Origin: JACJWR01 sp964556255
GTDB lineage: Bacteria > Actinomycetota > Actinomycetes > S36-B12 > UBA10799
Reading direction: 5' to 3'
Length of the DNA: 64,000 nt
Assembly (NCBI GenBank): GCA_964556255.1
Contig: CAZKVQ010000001.1
Coordinates: forward strand, 1 to 64,000
Shown here: piece after piece, positions 43,870 through 52,422 of the stretch
How positions within the stretch are numbered: the stretch's first letter is position 1
Layout: each line of letters starts with the position of its first letter
Program-made: the position numbers and the translations under genes
The notes under the pieces: model-generated
What the model was told of the DNA's origin: nothing
The model's input: the letters and a program-made list of their open reading frames with translations, nothing else
Databases searched by the model: none

Positions 43870-44364
43870 GTGCCGGATTCAATCGACCGTCTGGTCGCGG
43901 ACTGGGCTGTCAGCCAACCGGAGCTCGATCTCTCGCCGGTGGAAGTGGTGGCCCGGATCGGGCGCATCCGGGCTCACATGCTCGCATCCATGAACGCGGT
44001 GTTCGAAGCCCATGGCCTCACCGACTCCGATTTCGCCACGTTGTCGAACCTGAGCCGCGCCGGGGACGACGGTTGCCCGATGGCCGCCCTGGCAGCAGAT
44101 CTCGGCCTCACCCCAGGCAGCGTGACGTCCAGGATGGATCGACTGACCTCCCGCGGCTACGCCACCACGGAGGCATGCCCCACCGACGCGCGGGTCCGAA
44201 TTGCCCGCATCACCCCCGCGGGCGATGAGGTGTTCCACGAAACCGTGCCCGATCACCTGGCGAACGAACGCGAGCTACTGTCAACTTTGACAGTGCAGCA
44301 GCGGGAACAGCTCGCCGACCTACTGCGCCTCCTCCTCAGCGCCTACGAGCGTCCTTCGAGCTAG
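43870..44364 (+). CDS. MarR family transcriptional regulator
   Basis: 164 residues from GTG 43870. The winged helix is seen in LTDSDFATLSNLSRAGDDGCPMAALAADLGLTPGSVTSRMDRLTSRGYATTEACPTDARVRIARITPAG, followed by a dimerisation helix with LTVQQREQLADLLRLLL. MarR proteins repress until a small phenolic or oxidising ligand binds. The perfect palindrome abutting its start implies autorepression and control of the divergent operon with oxidoreductase, LtrA, GNAT and ndh. Confidence 0.92.
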   Translation: MPDSIDRLVADWAVSQPELDLSPVEVVARIGRIRAHMLASMNAVFEAHGLTDSDFATLSNLSRAGDDGCPMAALAADLGLTPGSVTSRMDRLTSRGYATTEACPTDARVRIARITPAGDEVFHETVPDHLANERELLSTLTVQQREQLADLLRLLLSAYERPSS

Positions 44365-44488
44365 TGCCGGTTTCGTCCGTCCATGGCGACACGTCATGAC
44401 GGGGCAGATGCACCTTCGGGCGTGGGTTCCGACGGCGGCGCGCCGGGTTTTGCACCCGATCTGGCCGGTAAACGATCGAGACTCGGGC

Positions 44489-44494
44489 TAACCT
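44489..44494 (+). promoter_or_regulatory. Leaderless -10 box (TAACCT) of the PPK2 gene
   Basis: TAACCT ends seven bases before ATG 44502. The 44365-44501 gap contains nothing else I can identify. Confidence 0.5.
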
Positions 44495-44501
44495 CGCAAC
44501 C

Positions 44502-45362
44502 ATGGCCAAGAAGAAGAAGAGCAAGTCCGGCAAGTCCAAGCGCATGAACAAGGCGCTCTACGAGAGCGAGTTGTTCCGACTGCAGGCGGAACTGGTGGAG
44601 ATGCAGGAATGGGTCCGCCAGACCGGCGCCCGGGTTGTGGTGCTTTTCGAAGGCCGAGATGCCGCCGGCAAGGGCGGCACCATCAAACGAATCACCGAGT
44701 ACCTCAACCCCCGGGTTGCCAGAATCGTGGCGCTGCCCGCTCCGACCGAGCGCGAGCGGACCCAGTGGTACTTCCAGCGCTACATCAACCACCTGCCCGC
44801 TGCCGGCGAGATCGTGCTGCTGGACCGCTCTTGGTACAACCGAGCCGGAGTCGAGCGGGTGATGGGCTTCTGCAACGCCGAGGAGTATCGCCGCTTCCTC
44901 TACCAGGCCCCCATCTTCGAGCGCATGCTGGTCGAAGACGGAATCTTGCTGCGCAAGTACTGGTTCAGCGTGAGCGACGCCGAGCAGGAGGCCCGCTTCC
45001 GCTCCCGCATGGACGATCCGATGCGCCGCTGGAAACTCTCGCCCATGGACCTCGAGTCGGTCACCCGCTGGGAGGACTACTCGCGAGCAAAGGACGACAT
45101 GTTCATCCACACGGATGTCAGCCCGGCGCCGTGGTTCGTGGTGGACAGCACCGACAAGCGACGTGCGCGCATCAACACGATTAGCCACCTGCTCTCGACG
45201 ATCCCCTACACCTACATCGAACCTCCGGCCCTGGACTTCCCCAAGCGCCCGCCGTCCAAGGGTTACGAGCGCCCACCCAAGGACACCCAAACCTACGTGC
45301 CGGATCACTCGCGCGACGTCGAACTGGCCGCAGGTCAGGGAACGGACGGCACGGACCGCTGA
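44502..45362 (+). CDS. ppk2: Polyphosphate kinase 2 (class I type)
   Basis: 286 residues. After a lysine-rich start (KKKKSKSGKSKR), the LYESELFRLQAELVEMQEWV helix leads to Walker A EGRDAAGKGGTI (about 50-61), then LPAPTERERTQWYFQRYI and Walker B LLDRSWYNRAGVERVMGF, with the lid arginines after it. PPK2 transfers phosphate between polyphosphate and nucleotides, and class I members typically act on ADP or GDP. The leaderless promoter precedes ATG 44502. No exopolyphosphatase or PPK1 lies nearby. Confidence 0.94.
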   Translation: MAKKKKSKSGKSKRMNKALYESELFRLQAELVEMQEWVRQTGARVVVLFEGRDAAGKGGTIKRITEYLNPRVARIVALPAPTERERTQWYFQRYINHLPAAGEIVLLDRSWYNRAGVERVMGFCNAEEYRRFLYQAPIFERMLVEDGILLRKYWFSVSDAEQEARFRSRMDDPMRRWKLSPMDLESVTRWEDYSRAKDDMFIHTDVSPAPWFVVDSTDKRRARINTISHLLSTIPYTYIEPPALDFPKRPPSKGYERPPKDTQTYVPDHSRDVELAAGQGTDGTDR

Positions 45363-45424
45363 CAGCCGTGGTTTTCGCGAGATAGTCGCCCCGCGGTTAG
45401 GGGTTTCGCTGCCAAGATTCGAAC

Positions 45425-47278
45425 GTGGAGACCGCCGCATTCGTCGTTGCCGCCGTCCTGACGGTGGTGGCGGTGTCCGCGGTGGCGAGCAGGTACCGAC
45501 TGTCCGCTCCACTTCTGCTGATCGTCGTCGGCATCGTGGTGTCGCTGGCGGACATCGTCGGCAGTTTCCGATTGGAACCCGAGATCATCCTGGTCGGCAT
45601 CTTGCCGCCGCTCCTGTACTCGGCAGCCGTCAACACCTCGTTCGTCGACTTCCGCGCCAATCGGAAAAGCATCGCCTCGCTGTCGGTCGGGCTAGTCATC
45701 TTCTCGACTCTCGTGGTCGGCTTGGCCGCTTGGTGGCTTCTGCCGGGCCTCCCACTGGCTGCGGGGTTCGCCCTGGGAGCGGTGGTTGCACCGCCGGATG
45801 CGGTCGCAACCACCGCGATCGCTCGCCGAGTCGGGATGCCCCGCAGCATCGTTCAAGTCTTGGAGGGCGAGAGCCTCGTCAACGACGCAACCGCGTTGAC
45901 CGCGCTGCGCGCGGCACTCGCGGCGCTGGCCGGCACCGTCACGGCGCTGCAGGTGGGAATGGAGTTCGTCCTCGCAGCGGGTGGCGGGGTCGTCGTCGGC
46001 TTGTTGATCGCCTGGGTGTACACGAAGGTGCGACGGCGTATCTCCAATCCCGCGTTTGACACCGCCCTCTCCTTCACCATTCCTTTCCTCGCCTACTTAC
46101 CGGCCGAGGCGATCCACGCATCGGGTGTCACGGCAGTCGTGGTCGCTGGACTCTACGTCGGCCACACGACTCCGCTCGTTCAATCGGGCACCGCCCGGAT
46201 AACGACAGAGAGCAACTGGCGAACTGTCGCGTTCGTGCTTGAGAACGGGGTGTTTCTGCTCATCGGACTAGAGCTTCGCGACATTCTCGAGCAGGTCGAC
46301 AGCAGCGGACAGCCCTGGGTCAGAATCGCGCTGGTGACGATCGGCGTCTTCCTCACCTGCATCCTCGCGCGGGTCGTTTGGGTGTTCGGCGGCGGAGTTG
46401 TCTCCCGTCTGCTGGCCCGCGGCTCACGCCCCAACTGGCGTGAGTTGACGGTGATCTCCTGGGCCGGGATGCGAGGAGTTGTCACCTTGGCCGCCGCGCT
46501 CATCCTTCCCATGGACGTCCCGTACCGACCCATTTTGCTGCTCGTCGCCTTCGTCGTGGTCGTAGGCACGCTGCTGGCACAGGGGTTGTCCCTTCCCTGG
46601 CTCGTCCGACGAATGCGACTCACCCCACCCGATCTGGCAGCCATGACACTGCAACGTGCGGTGCTGATCGAGCGGGCCAACCGGGCCGGCGCCGAAGACC
46701 TCGATCGGCACAGTGACGACGCCCCCGCAGAAGTACTCGACCGCATCGCCGCCCGCACCGAGGACCGCCGGAATGCCGCTTGGGAACGACTCGCCGTCGA
46801 AGGATCCGCTGAGACCCCGATCGAGGCCTACACGAGGATTCGATTGCAGATGCTCCTGGCCGAACGCCGAGCCGTGATCTCCGCCCGGGACCAGGGCCGC
46901 TTCGATGACGACGTGATCCGCAGCGTCATCCAGATACTGGACGTCGAGGAGGCCATGCTCGACAACGCGGAGGCGGAGGGAGCCCGTCGGATGGGGACAC
47001 TCCGGGTACCGACGGCGTTGACGTCGGAGTGCAGACACCTGCAGGCTGCCACGGACCTGCCGGTACCCGTCGACCTGGCGTGTGACGGTTGCCTCGCGGA
47101 CGGAACCACCTGGGTCCATCTGCGGATGTGCCTGACGTGCGGCTACCGGGGCTGCTGCGAATCCTCGGTGAGCCAGCACTCCATGCGTCACTTCGAGCAG
47201 ACCGGACATCCGGTTATGCGCAGCATCGAACCAGGTGAGTCCTGGCGTTGGTGCCACGTGGATCAGGTCCTCGGCTAG
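45425..47278 (+). CDS. CPA1 Na+/H+ antiporter with C-terminal UBP-type zinc finger
   Basis: 617 residues from GTG 45425. Twelve or so TM helices (about 1-400) include the ion-binding pair ALGAVVAPPDAVATTAI and GESLVNDATAL, the motifs of NhaP/NHE antiporters. A cytoplasmic region (400-530) with arginine-rich helices follows. The last ~80 residues have the UBP zinc-finger pattern: C-x-H near 536, CDGC, CLTCGYRGCCESS, and the histidines of SQHSMRHFEQTGHP. This finger binds ubiquitin in eukaryotes; its role in a bacterial antiporter is unknown, perhaps sensing a terminus or regulating transport. The frame is continuous, so it is a true fusion. Confidence 0.88.
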   Translation: METAAFVVAAVLTVVAVSAVASRYRLSAPLLLIVVGIVVSLADIVGSFRLEPEIILVGILPPLLYSAAVNTSFVDFRANRKSIASLSVGLVIFSTLVVGLAAWWLLPGLPLAAGFALGAVVAPPDAVATTAIARRVGMPRSIVQVLEGESLVNDATALTALRAALAALAGTVTALQVGMEFVLAAGGGVVVGLLIAWVYTKVRRRISNPAFDTALSFTIPFLAYLPAEAIHASGVTAVVVAGLYVGHTTPLVQSGTARITTESNWRTVAFVLENGVFLLIGLELRDILEQVDSSGQPWVRIALVTIGVFLTCILARVVWVFGGGVVSRLLARGSRPNWRELTVISWAGMRGVVTLAAALILPMDVPYRPILLLVAFVVVVGTLLAQGLSLPWLVRRMRLTPPDLAAMTLQRAVLIERANRAGAEDLDRHSDDAPAEVLDRIAARTEDRRNAAWERLAVEGSAETPIEAYTRIRLQMLLAERRAVISARDQGRFDDDVIRSVIQILDVEEAMLDNAEAEGARRMGTLRVPTALTSECRHLQAATDLPVPVDLACDGCLADGTTWVHLRMCLTCGYRGCCESSVSQHSMRHFEQTGHPVMRSIEPGESWRWCHVDQVLG

Positions 47279-47284
47279 GTCCGC

Positions 47285-47290
47285 TATCGT
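47285..47290 (+). promoter_or_regulatory. Leaderless -10 box (TATCGT) of the exonuclease III gene
   Basis: TATCGT ends seven bases before GTG 47298 and lies just after the antiporter stop codon. Confidence 0.5.
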
Positions 47291-47297
47291 CGCGGGC

Positions 47298-48107
47298 GTG
47301 CTGACCGCGACCTCTGCCAACGTCAACGGGATCCGGGCCGCCCATCGCCGGGGTGGCCTCCAGCAGTTCTCTGCAGACGGCTCAGATGTACTACTGCTGC
47401 AGGAAGTACGGGCGACGGATGAGCAGTTGCGGGACGTGCTCGCCGACGCCGGCCTCGGTGATTGGCACCTGGCTCACGCGCCAAGTTCGGCAGCTGGTCG
47501 AGCGGGGGTGGCCGTCGTCGCCAGGAGTCCACTGACTGACGTCCGCACCCGAATCGGCTCCCGCGAGTTCGCCGACTCCGGCCGCTGGGTGGAGGCCACT
47601 GCTCAGACCGCAATCGGGGCGCTGCGTCTCGTGTCGGTCTACGTGCACACCGGCGAGGCGGAGACCGAGCGGCAGGCGGAGAAGTACCGCTTCCTGGATG
47701 CCATGACCCGGCGGCTGCGCGCGCTCTCCCGCGAGGCCCGACTGCAGGGCGGACACGTGCTGGTGTGCGGCGACCTCAATGTCGCCCACACCGAGGACGA
47801 CATCAAGAATTGGCGCGGGAACATCGGCAAGGCCGGATTCCTGGAAGAGGAGCGCGCCTATCTCGACCGCTGGCGACGCAGTGGCTGGGTAGACCTCGGA
47901 CGCCGACATGCCGGTCCGGGCCCGGGTCCCTACACCTGGTGGTCGTGGCGTGGGCAGGCCTTCGACAACGATGCCGGCTGGCGCATCGACTACGCCCTTG
48001 CCACGCCGGAACTGGCCGAGCAGCTCAGCGGGGTCACGGTCGGACGTGCCCCGAGTTACGCCGAGCGGTGGAGCGACCACGCTCCACTCACCGCCACCTT
48101 CGGCTAG
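47298..48107 (+). CDS. xthA: Exodeoxyribonuclease III (AP endonuclease family)
   Basis: 269 residues from GTG 47298, chosen by the leaderless promoter. The catalytic motifs are intact: TSANVNGIRAA, LLLQEVRA (metal-binding glutamate), VSVYVHTGEA, VCGDLNVAH (aspartate/asparagine), the WRIDYALATPEL segment and the final SDHAPLTATFG histidine. The enzyme cuts at abasic sites and removes nucleotides from 3' ends in DNA repair. It is a single gene between the antiporter and the ECF sigma gene. Confidence 0.92.
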   Translation: MLTATSANVNGIRAAHRRGGLQQFSADGSDVLLLQEVRATDEQLRDVLADAGLGDWHLAHAPSSAAGRAGVAVVARSPLTDVRTRIGSREFADSGRWVEATAQTAIGALRLVSVYVHTGEAETERQAEKYRFLDAMTRRLRALSREARLQGGHVLVCGDLNVAHTEDDIKNWRGNIGKAGFLEEERAYLDRWRRSGWVDLGRRHAGPGPGPYTWWSWRGQAFDNDAGWRIDYALATPELAEQLSGVTVGRAPSYAERWSDHAPLTATFG

Positions 48108-48330
48108 CGGAGGGATTCCTCAGTGGGTGGGGGAGACGACACCTCCCGCCACGAAAAAGTGTTGGCACGACCTACCTGCAGCCTCCTACCTACGTGAACG
48201 ACACCCGGGCCCCCATGGCCCCCGACGCGGGAGGCCTGCGCCATGCGCGATCTCGACCTGTGGCCGGCGGCACGGGCGACACGATCGGAACCGCGGTTTC
48301 CGGTTGTGGCGCTGGCCGCGTTCGGCGGCG

Positions 48331-48336
48331 TAGCGT
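48331..48336 (+). promoter_or_regulatory. Leaderless -10 box (TAGCGT) of the ECF sigma gene
   Basis: TAGCGT ends seven bases before ATG 48344. The 236-base gap from 48108 otherwise holds only a short imperfect tandem repeat (CTACCTGCAGCCTCCTACCT near 48171), seen by eye. Confidence 0.5.
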
Positions 48337-48343
48337 TGCTCCT

Positions 48344-49690
48344 ATGGCCCCGCGATCGAACACGGATGCGGACGTGGTGCAAGCCCTGCTGGCGGGTGAC
48401 ACGTCTGCGTTGGGCGACATGTACGACCGCTACAGCGGACGGCTCTACAGCTACGCGATCACTCTGCTACACAACCCAGACGCAGCGGCGGACGCCGTGT
48501 CGGACACCTTCCTGCTCGCCGCTTCGAGGATTGGCCAGCTGCGCGATCCCTCGCGACTTCGGCCATGGCTCTATGCGATCTGCCGCAACGAGTGCATGCA
48601 CTACCACCGGCGCGCGACACATGTCGCCCCCCTCGAGGACTCACTTCAGATGAGCGGCACGGAGGTGGACTTCGATGCGGGCCTCGGTGCCGCGGAAGCG
48701 GCGGGCCTCGTGTCCGCGGCCCTGCCCGGCCTCAACGACAACGATCGCGAAGTCATCGAACTCGCAATGCGCCACGACTTCGATGCCTCCGAGATCGGGG
48801 CCGCGCTCGGGGTGAACACGAACAACGCCTCGGCTCGGGTATCCCGCGCTCGGGGACAGTTGCAGCGCTGCATAGGCGCGCTGGTCATGTTCCGGAGCGG
48901 CGGGCGTGCCTGTCCGGAGCTGAAGACGATCGTGGCCCGAGCCGAGGGGTTCGACGCCCTGACCCGGAAGAGGGTCGCCCGCCACATCGACGATTGCGAC
49001 GAGTGCTCGAAAGTGAAAAAGTCGGCGATGCTGGAGATCGCCATGGCGAGCGCCCTGCCGATCGCCGCTGCGCCGACCGGACTTCGCGAACGCGTCTTCT
49101 CCGAAGCCGCCACGTCTCGAGCGGCCACCCTTGACGCGGGTCGTCGACCGTTCGACTCCCAAGGCTGGCCACGCCCACCCGCGCGCAGAGGCAGGCTCCT
49201 GCTCCTCGGGGCCACCGCGGCCGGGGTACTCGTCGCCTTGTTGGCTGTCGGATTATCTGTCGGACCGATGGCCGAGGGGAACGTGCAGCAGGTGATGGCG
49301 GAGGCATCCCAGGCACCTACTGCGGTCACGAGCACGCAGGGTGCCGGGGCGCCATCCGGTGTCGTGAGCAGTGTTCCACCCGCGGTGGCGATAGCGGTGA
49401 CGGGATCGCAGAGGCTGGCGGTCGCTGCCAGTCCGCTGGCGCCGGAGCCAAGCCAAGCCCAGGAGACACCAGCGCCCGAGCCGACTTTTGTCACCCCTGA
49501 CAGTCCGGTGACGACGTATCAGCCGCCGGAAACGTCTGCCCCGGCGGACTCCCCCACCTCGACGGCCCCCAACGACCCCACCTACCCCAGCGATCCGCCA
49601 CCGGCGGACCAGCCCACGCTGCAGCCGCCACCCACCGACTACCTCACGGTGCCCGACGTTCCGCCGGTGACGGGCCCGACTGCACGGTGA
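48344..49690 (+). CDS. ECF sigma factor fused to zinc-finger, TM and proline-rich tail
   Basis: 448 residues. Region 2 (about 10-85: GDMYDRYSGRLYSYAITLLHNPDAAADAVSDTFLLAA, then RPWLYAICRNECMHYHRR) and region 4 (about 125-180: LPGLNDNDREVIELAMRHDFDASEIGAALGVNTNNASARVSRARGQL) form a normal ECF sigma. They are followed by HIDDCDEC near 214-221, an H-x3-C-x2-C pattern as in zinc anti-sigma domains, a TM helix near 285-307, and a ~140-residue extracytoplasmic tail rich in proline, threonine and serine. The protein therefore seems to carry its own anti-sigma-like element and a membrane anchor. No separate anti-sigma gene is nearby. Similar ECF groups with such C-terminal extensions are known; the exact group is not assigned. 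Confidence 0.85.
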   Translation: MAPRSNTDADVVQALLAGDTSALGDMYDRYSGRLYSYAITLLHNPDAAADAVSDTFLLAASRIGQLRDPSRLRPWLYAICRNECMHYHRRATHVAPLEDSLQMSGTEVDFDAGLGAAEAAGLVSAALPGLNDNDREVIELAMRHDFDASEIGAALGVNTNNASARVSRARGQLQRCIGALVMFRSGGRACPELKTIVARAEGFDALTRKRVARHIDDCDECSKVKKSAMLEIAMASALPIAAAPTGLRERVFSEAATSRAATLDAGRRPFDSQGWPRPPARRGRLLLLGATAAGVLVALLAVGLSVGPMAEGNVQQVMAEASQAPTAVTSTQGAGAPSGVVSSVPPAVAIAVTGSQRLAVAASPLAPEPSQAQETPAPEPTFVTPDSPVTTYQPPETSAPADSPTSTAPNDPTYPSDPPPADQPTLQPPPTDYLTVPDVPPVTGPTAR

Positions 49691-49708
49691 TCGCCGGCCG
49701 ACCTCGGA

Positions 49709-50608
49709 TCAGGCGGAGTTGAAGGTGTCGCAGGCAGCCATCGAACCTTGGCTATAGCCGCGGTCGAACCACTGCTGTCGCTGTGCCGAAGACCCGTGGG
49801 TGAACTTCTCCGGGTTGACCCTCATCCCCGCGCTGGACATTATCGCGTCGTCACCCACGGCCGACGCCGCATTGAGGGCCTCGTTGTAGTCGGCCTGGGT
49901 GATCTTCACGTTTCCGTTGTCATTGGCCAGCCGACCCCACACGCCCGCGAGGCAGTCCGCCTGGAGCTCCATCTTTACGCTCAGGGCGTTCGCCTGCCGC
50001 GGGTTGCGCTGTTGCGCCTGACGCACCTGACGTTCGATCCCGGTGATGTTCTGAATGTGGTGGCCGACCTCGTGGGCGATGATGTAGGCCTGTGCGTAGC
50101 GGCCATCTGCTCCGTAGTTCCGCTGCAGCTTGTTCAGGAAGTTCAGGTCGATATAGACCCGCTGGTCACCCGGGCAGTAGAAGGGCCCGGCGGCAGAGGT
50201 GGCCGAACCGCACCCGCCCGTCTGTACCGATCCGGAGTAATAGACCAACCTGGGCTGCTTGTACTGCTGACCGGTGCGCGCGAACTCCTGCGTCCACACC
50301 TCGTTCGTCTCGTTGAAGGACTTCAGGACGAAGCAGTCATCCTGGGTGGCAATGGCCTCGGCCGTTGAGCATCTGGCCGCCAGATTTCCTGAGGCGGCCG
50401 AAGTCGCGGCGGAGGTCGGCGCCGTGATCTGGGGCTGGGAGGCCCCCGTGAGCGCGCTGGGGTCGACGCCCAGCAGAAGCGCGATGATCAGGCCGATGAC
50501 ACCGAGTCCGCCCACCCCGGCACCGATCGCGCCGCCGGGGATACCGCCTCCTCCGCCGCGCCGGTCGTCGAGGCCAGACGTATCGACCCGATTGTCATCG
50601 AACTCCAC
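49709..50608 (-). CDS. YpfJ-type neutral zinc metallopeptidase
   Basis: 299 residues from GTG 50608 (AGGCGG upstream). The N-terminal FDDNRVDTSGLDDRRGGG signature and a single TM helix (about 30-50) are followed by the peptidase domain with FYCPGDQRVYIDLNFL, the zinc site AHEVGHHIQN, and ELQADCLAGVWG, whose glutamate is the third ligand. This is the family PF04228 of membrane-tethered peptidases, whose substrates are unknown. It ends with AACDTFNSA. It converges with the ECF sigma gene. Confidence 0.92.
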   Translation of the reverse strand: MEFDDNRVDTSGLDDRRGGGGGIPGGAIGAGVGGLGVIGLIIALLLGVDPSALTGASQPQITAPTSAATSAASGNLAARCSTAEAIATQDDCFVLKSFNETNEVWTQEFARTGQQYKQPRLVYYSGSVQTGGCGSATSAAGPFYCPGDQRVYIDLNFLNKLQRNYGADGRYAQAYIIAHEVGHHIQNITGIERQVRQAQQRNPRQANALSVKMELQADCLAGVWGRLANDNGNVKITQADYNEALNAASAVGDDAIMSSAGMRVNPEKFTHGSSAQRQQWFDRGYSQGSMAACDTFNSA

Positions 50609-50753
50609 GCTTCCGCCTCTCTGTCGGCAGGGCGGCACATGACCGTGGCCGCGCGTCTCTTAAGGGAAAATACCCGATCCCTGCGTGGGAGGCGCCTCCG
50701 GTGGCGGCACGGCGAACCCATCTGGCTACCGGTTCTTTGCCAGAATTCGCACC

Positions 50754-51278
50754 ATGCCCCGACCGCACATCTCGGTGTTCATCGCCCACTCCGTCGACGG
50801 CTACATCGCCACAGACGACGATTCGTTGGACTGGCTGATGGCGGCCGGCGCAGAAGGGGAGGACTACGGATTCGACGAATTCCTCGCCGAGATCGACGTG
50901 GTGGCCATGGGGAGCTCAACCTACGACTTCATCAAGGATTTCCCGGAGTTGCCGTACCGCGATCGACCCGTGCATGTGTTCACACGTCGGGACCTCGGCC
51001 CACGTGAGGGCTTCGAGTTCTACGCCAGGACCCCGGCGGAGGCAGTGACGAGTTGGCAGGAGCGGGGCTTCCGGCGCGTGTACCTCGACGGCGGAAGACT
51101 CATCAGCCAGTTCCTCGATGCTGGGCTTGTGGACGAGTTGACGCTGACCACCGTTCCGGTCCTTCTCGGCTCGGGCAAACCCCTGTTCCACCGAATCACT
51201 CATGGCACGCAGCTGCGGCTCGTCGACAGCCAGGTGTTCCCGAGTGGGATGGTGAATCTCCGATACCGCCCTACCTGA
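50754..51278 (+). CDS. Dihydrofolate reductase-like (RibD C-terminal) protein
   Basis: 174 residues from ATG 50754, with CAGAAT ending seven bases upstream. The fold starts ISVFIAHSVDGYIATDDDSLDWL, then VVAMGSSTYDFI, VYLDGGRLISQFLDAGLVDELTLTTVPVLLGSGKPLF, standard for the YyaP/RibD_C group of NADPH-binding reductases. The substrate is unknown. The GH76 gene begins 33 bp downstream. Confidence 0.85.
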   Translation: MPRPHISVFIAHSVDGYIATDDDSLDWLMAAGAEGEDYGFDEFLAEIDVVAMGSSTYDFIKDFPELPYRDRPVHVFTRRDLGPREGFEFYARTPAEAVTSWQERGFRRVYLDGGRLISQFLDAGLVDELTLTTVPVLLGSGKPLFHRITHGTQLRLVDSQVFPSGMVNLRYRPT

Positions 51279-51311
51279 AGACCCCGTGACGCCAAGAACT
51301 GGAGGGCTTCG

Positions 51312-52319
51312 ATGATGAACGAGCAGCATCCGCTGTGGGCGGCCCGAGCCCGGGTGTGCTGGACCACGCTGACGTCGCGGTGCATCCGCGATAGTGGCGA
51401 TAAGGTCGTCGTCCACGAGCCGGGACGGCGGCGCCCCCTTGCCGCCTGGCCCCTGAGCCAAGTCCTATGGGCTTCCTGCTTGCTCGCCCAGTTGGCCGAG
51501 GCCCCCGGGCGGTACTCGCCGACGGCGCTGTGGCCCGCTCTGACCCGCTATCGGTCCGGGCCCGGTTACCTGGACAACCGTCCCCGCGGTCGTCGCTACT
51601 ACGACGACAACGCATGGCTGGGGCTTGCCGCAGCGCAGGAAGCCCTTCTCACCGATGGCGCCGACCCGTGGTGGGACCGGGCGACAGAGCTCGCGCTGTA
51701 CCTCGCCAGGGCACAACACTCCGACGGTGGCGTCGACTGGGTCGAGGGTGGCACGACCGTGAACGCCTGTTCCACCGGTTCCGTCGGTCTGCTGATGGCG
51801 GTAGTGGCCGATGCCCAGCCATCGGGGGCGGCGCGCAGCGCCTGGAACGACCGGGCGGCCGCGGCCCGCGACTTCCTGCAAGGTCCACTGATGCGCAGTG
51901 ACGGGTTGGTCGGGGACCATCTCACCGCATCGCGCACATTGGAACCCACCGTGTGGATGTACAACCAGGGACTGCTGCTGCAACTCCTCGCCCGGAGCCC
52001 CGGCTCACTGACTGCCGCACGGTTGTTCGCCGACCGGGTTGAGCAACAGGTGGCACCGCAGGAGATGGCGCGCCAGCCAGCTGTCTTCACCAGCATGTGG
52101 TGGCGAGCGAAGCTCGTGCTGGCCGCGCAGGATCCGGATGTCGATGTTTCGGGCGTCGAGGCTTTCCTTTCCGACGCGTGGGAGCGTGGTCGGGCATCTG
52201 GCGGCTTCTTGAGTGCGCTGTCGCGCTATGACGACGGCGTCGTCCTCGATCATGCTGCGGTCACAGGGCTGATGGCCGCCTATGCCTTGGGACCGGGTTC
52301 CTGGGATCGGCTGCTCTGA
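51312..52319 (+). CDS. Glycoside hydrolase family 76-like protein
   Basis: 335 residues from ATG 51312, with GGAGGG before it (a second ATG follows directly). The hallmark GH76 motif YYDDNAWLGLAAA with paired aspartates lies near residue 96, followed by YLARAQHSDGGVDWVEGG and NACSTGSVGLLMAV, and TVWMYNQGLLLQLL. GH76 enzymes are alpha-1,6-mannanases, but no signal peptide is seen, so a cytoplasmic role on mannose-containing material is inferred. It lies directly upstream of the reductase-desaturase promoter. Confidence 0.85.
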   Translation: MMNEQHPLWAARARVCWTTLTSRCIRDSGDKVVVHEPGRRRPLAAWPLSQVLWASCLLAQLAEAPGRYSPTALWPALTRYRSGPGYLDNRPRGRRYYDDNAWLGLAAAQEALLTDGADPWWDRATELALYLARAQHSDGGVDWVEGGTTVNACSTGSVGLLMAVVADAQPSGAARSAWNDRAAAARDFLQGPLMRSDGLVGDHLTASRTLEPTVWMYNQGLLLQLLARSPGSLTAARLFADRVEQQVAPQEMARQPAVFTSMWWRAKLVLAAQDPDVDVSGVEAFLSDAWERGRASGGFLSALSRYDDGVVLDHAAVTGLMAAYALGPGSWDRLL

Positions 52320-52384
52320 GGCAGTCTGTTGTGGGGCCAGCCCATTGGGATGCGCAGCCGGCCGTCGACATCCTTACGCCCCCG

Positions 52385-52421
52385 TAACCTACGATTGCGT
52401 AAGTTACGGTACCGTAGGTTA
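52385..52421. promoter_or_regulatory. Composite palindromic operator, site B
   Basis: The 37-bp site is symmetric: TAACCTACG, 5 nt, GTAAGTTAC, 5 nt, CGTAGGTTA, with an additional overlapping 12-bp palindrome TACGGTACCGTA (52405-52416). Bases 52382-52405 match site A at 35767-35790 with one mismatch. It runs up to the GTG start at 52423, so a bound regulator would block transcription. A TACGGT hexamer (52405-52410) may be the -10 box. Confidence 0.65.
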
Positions 52422-52422
52422 G

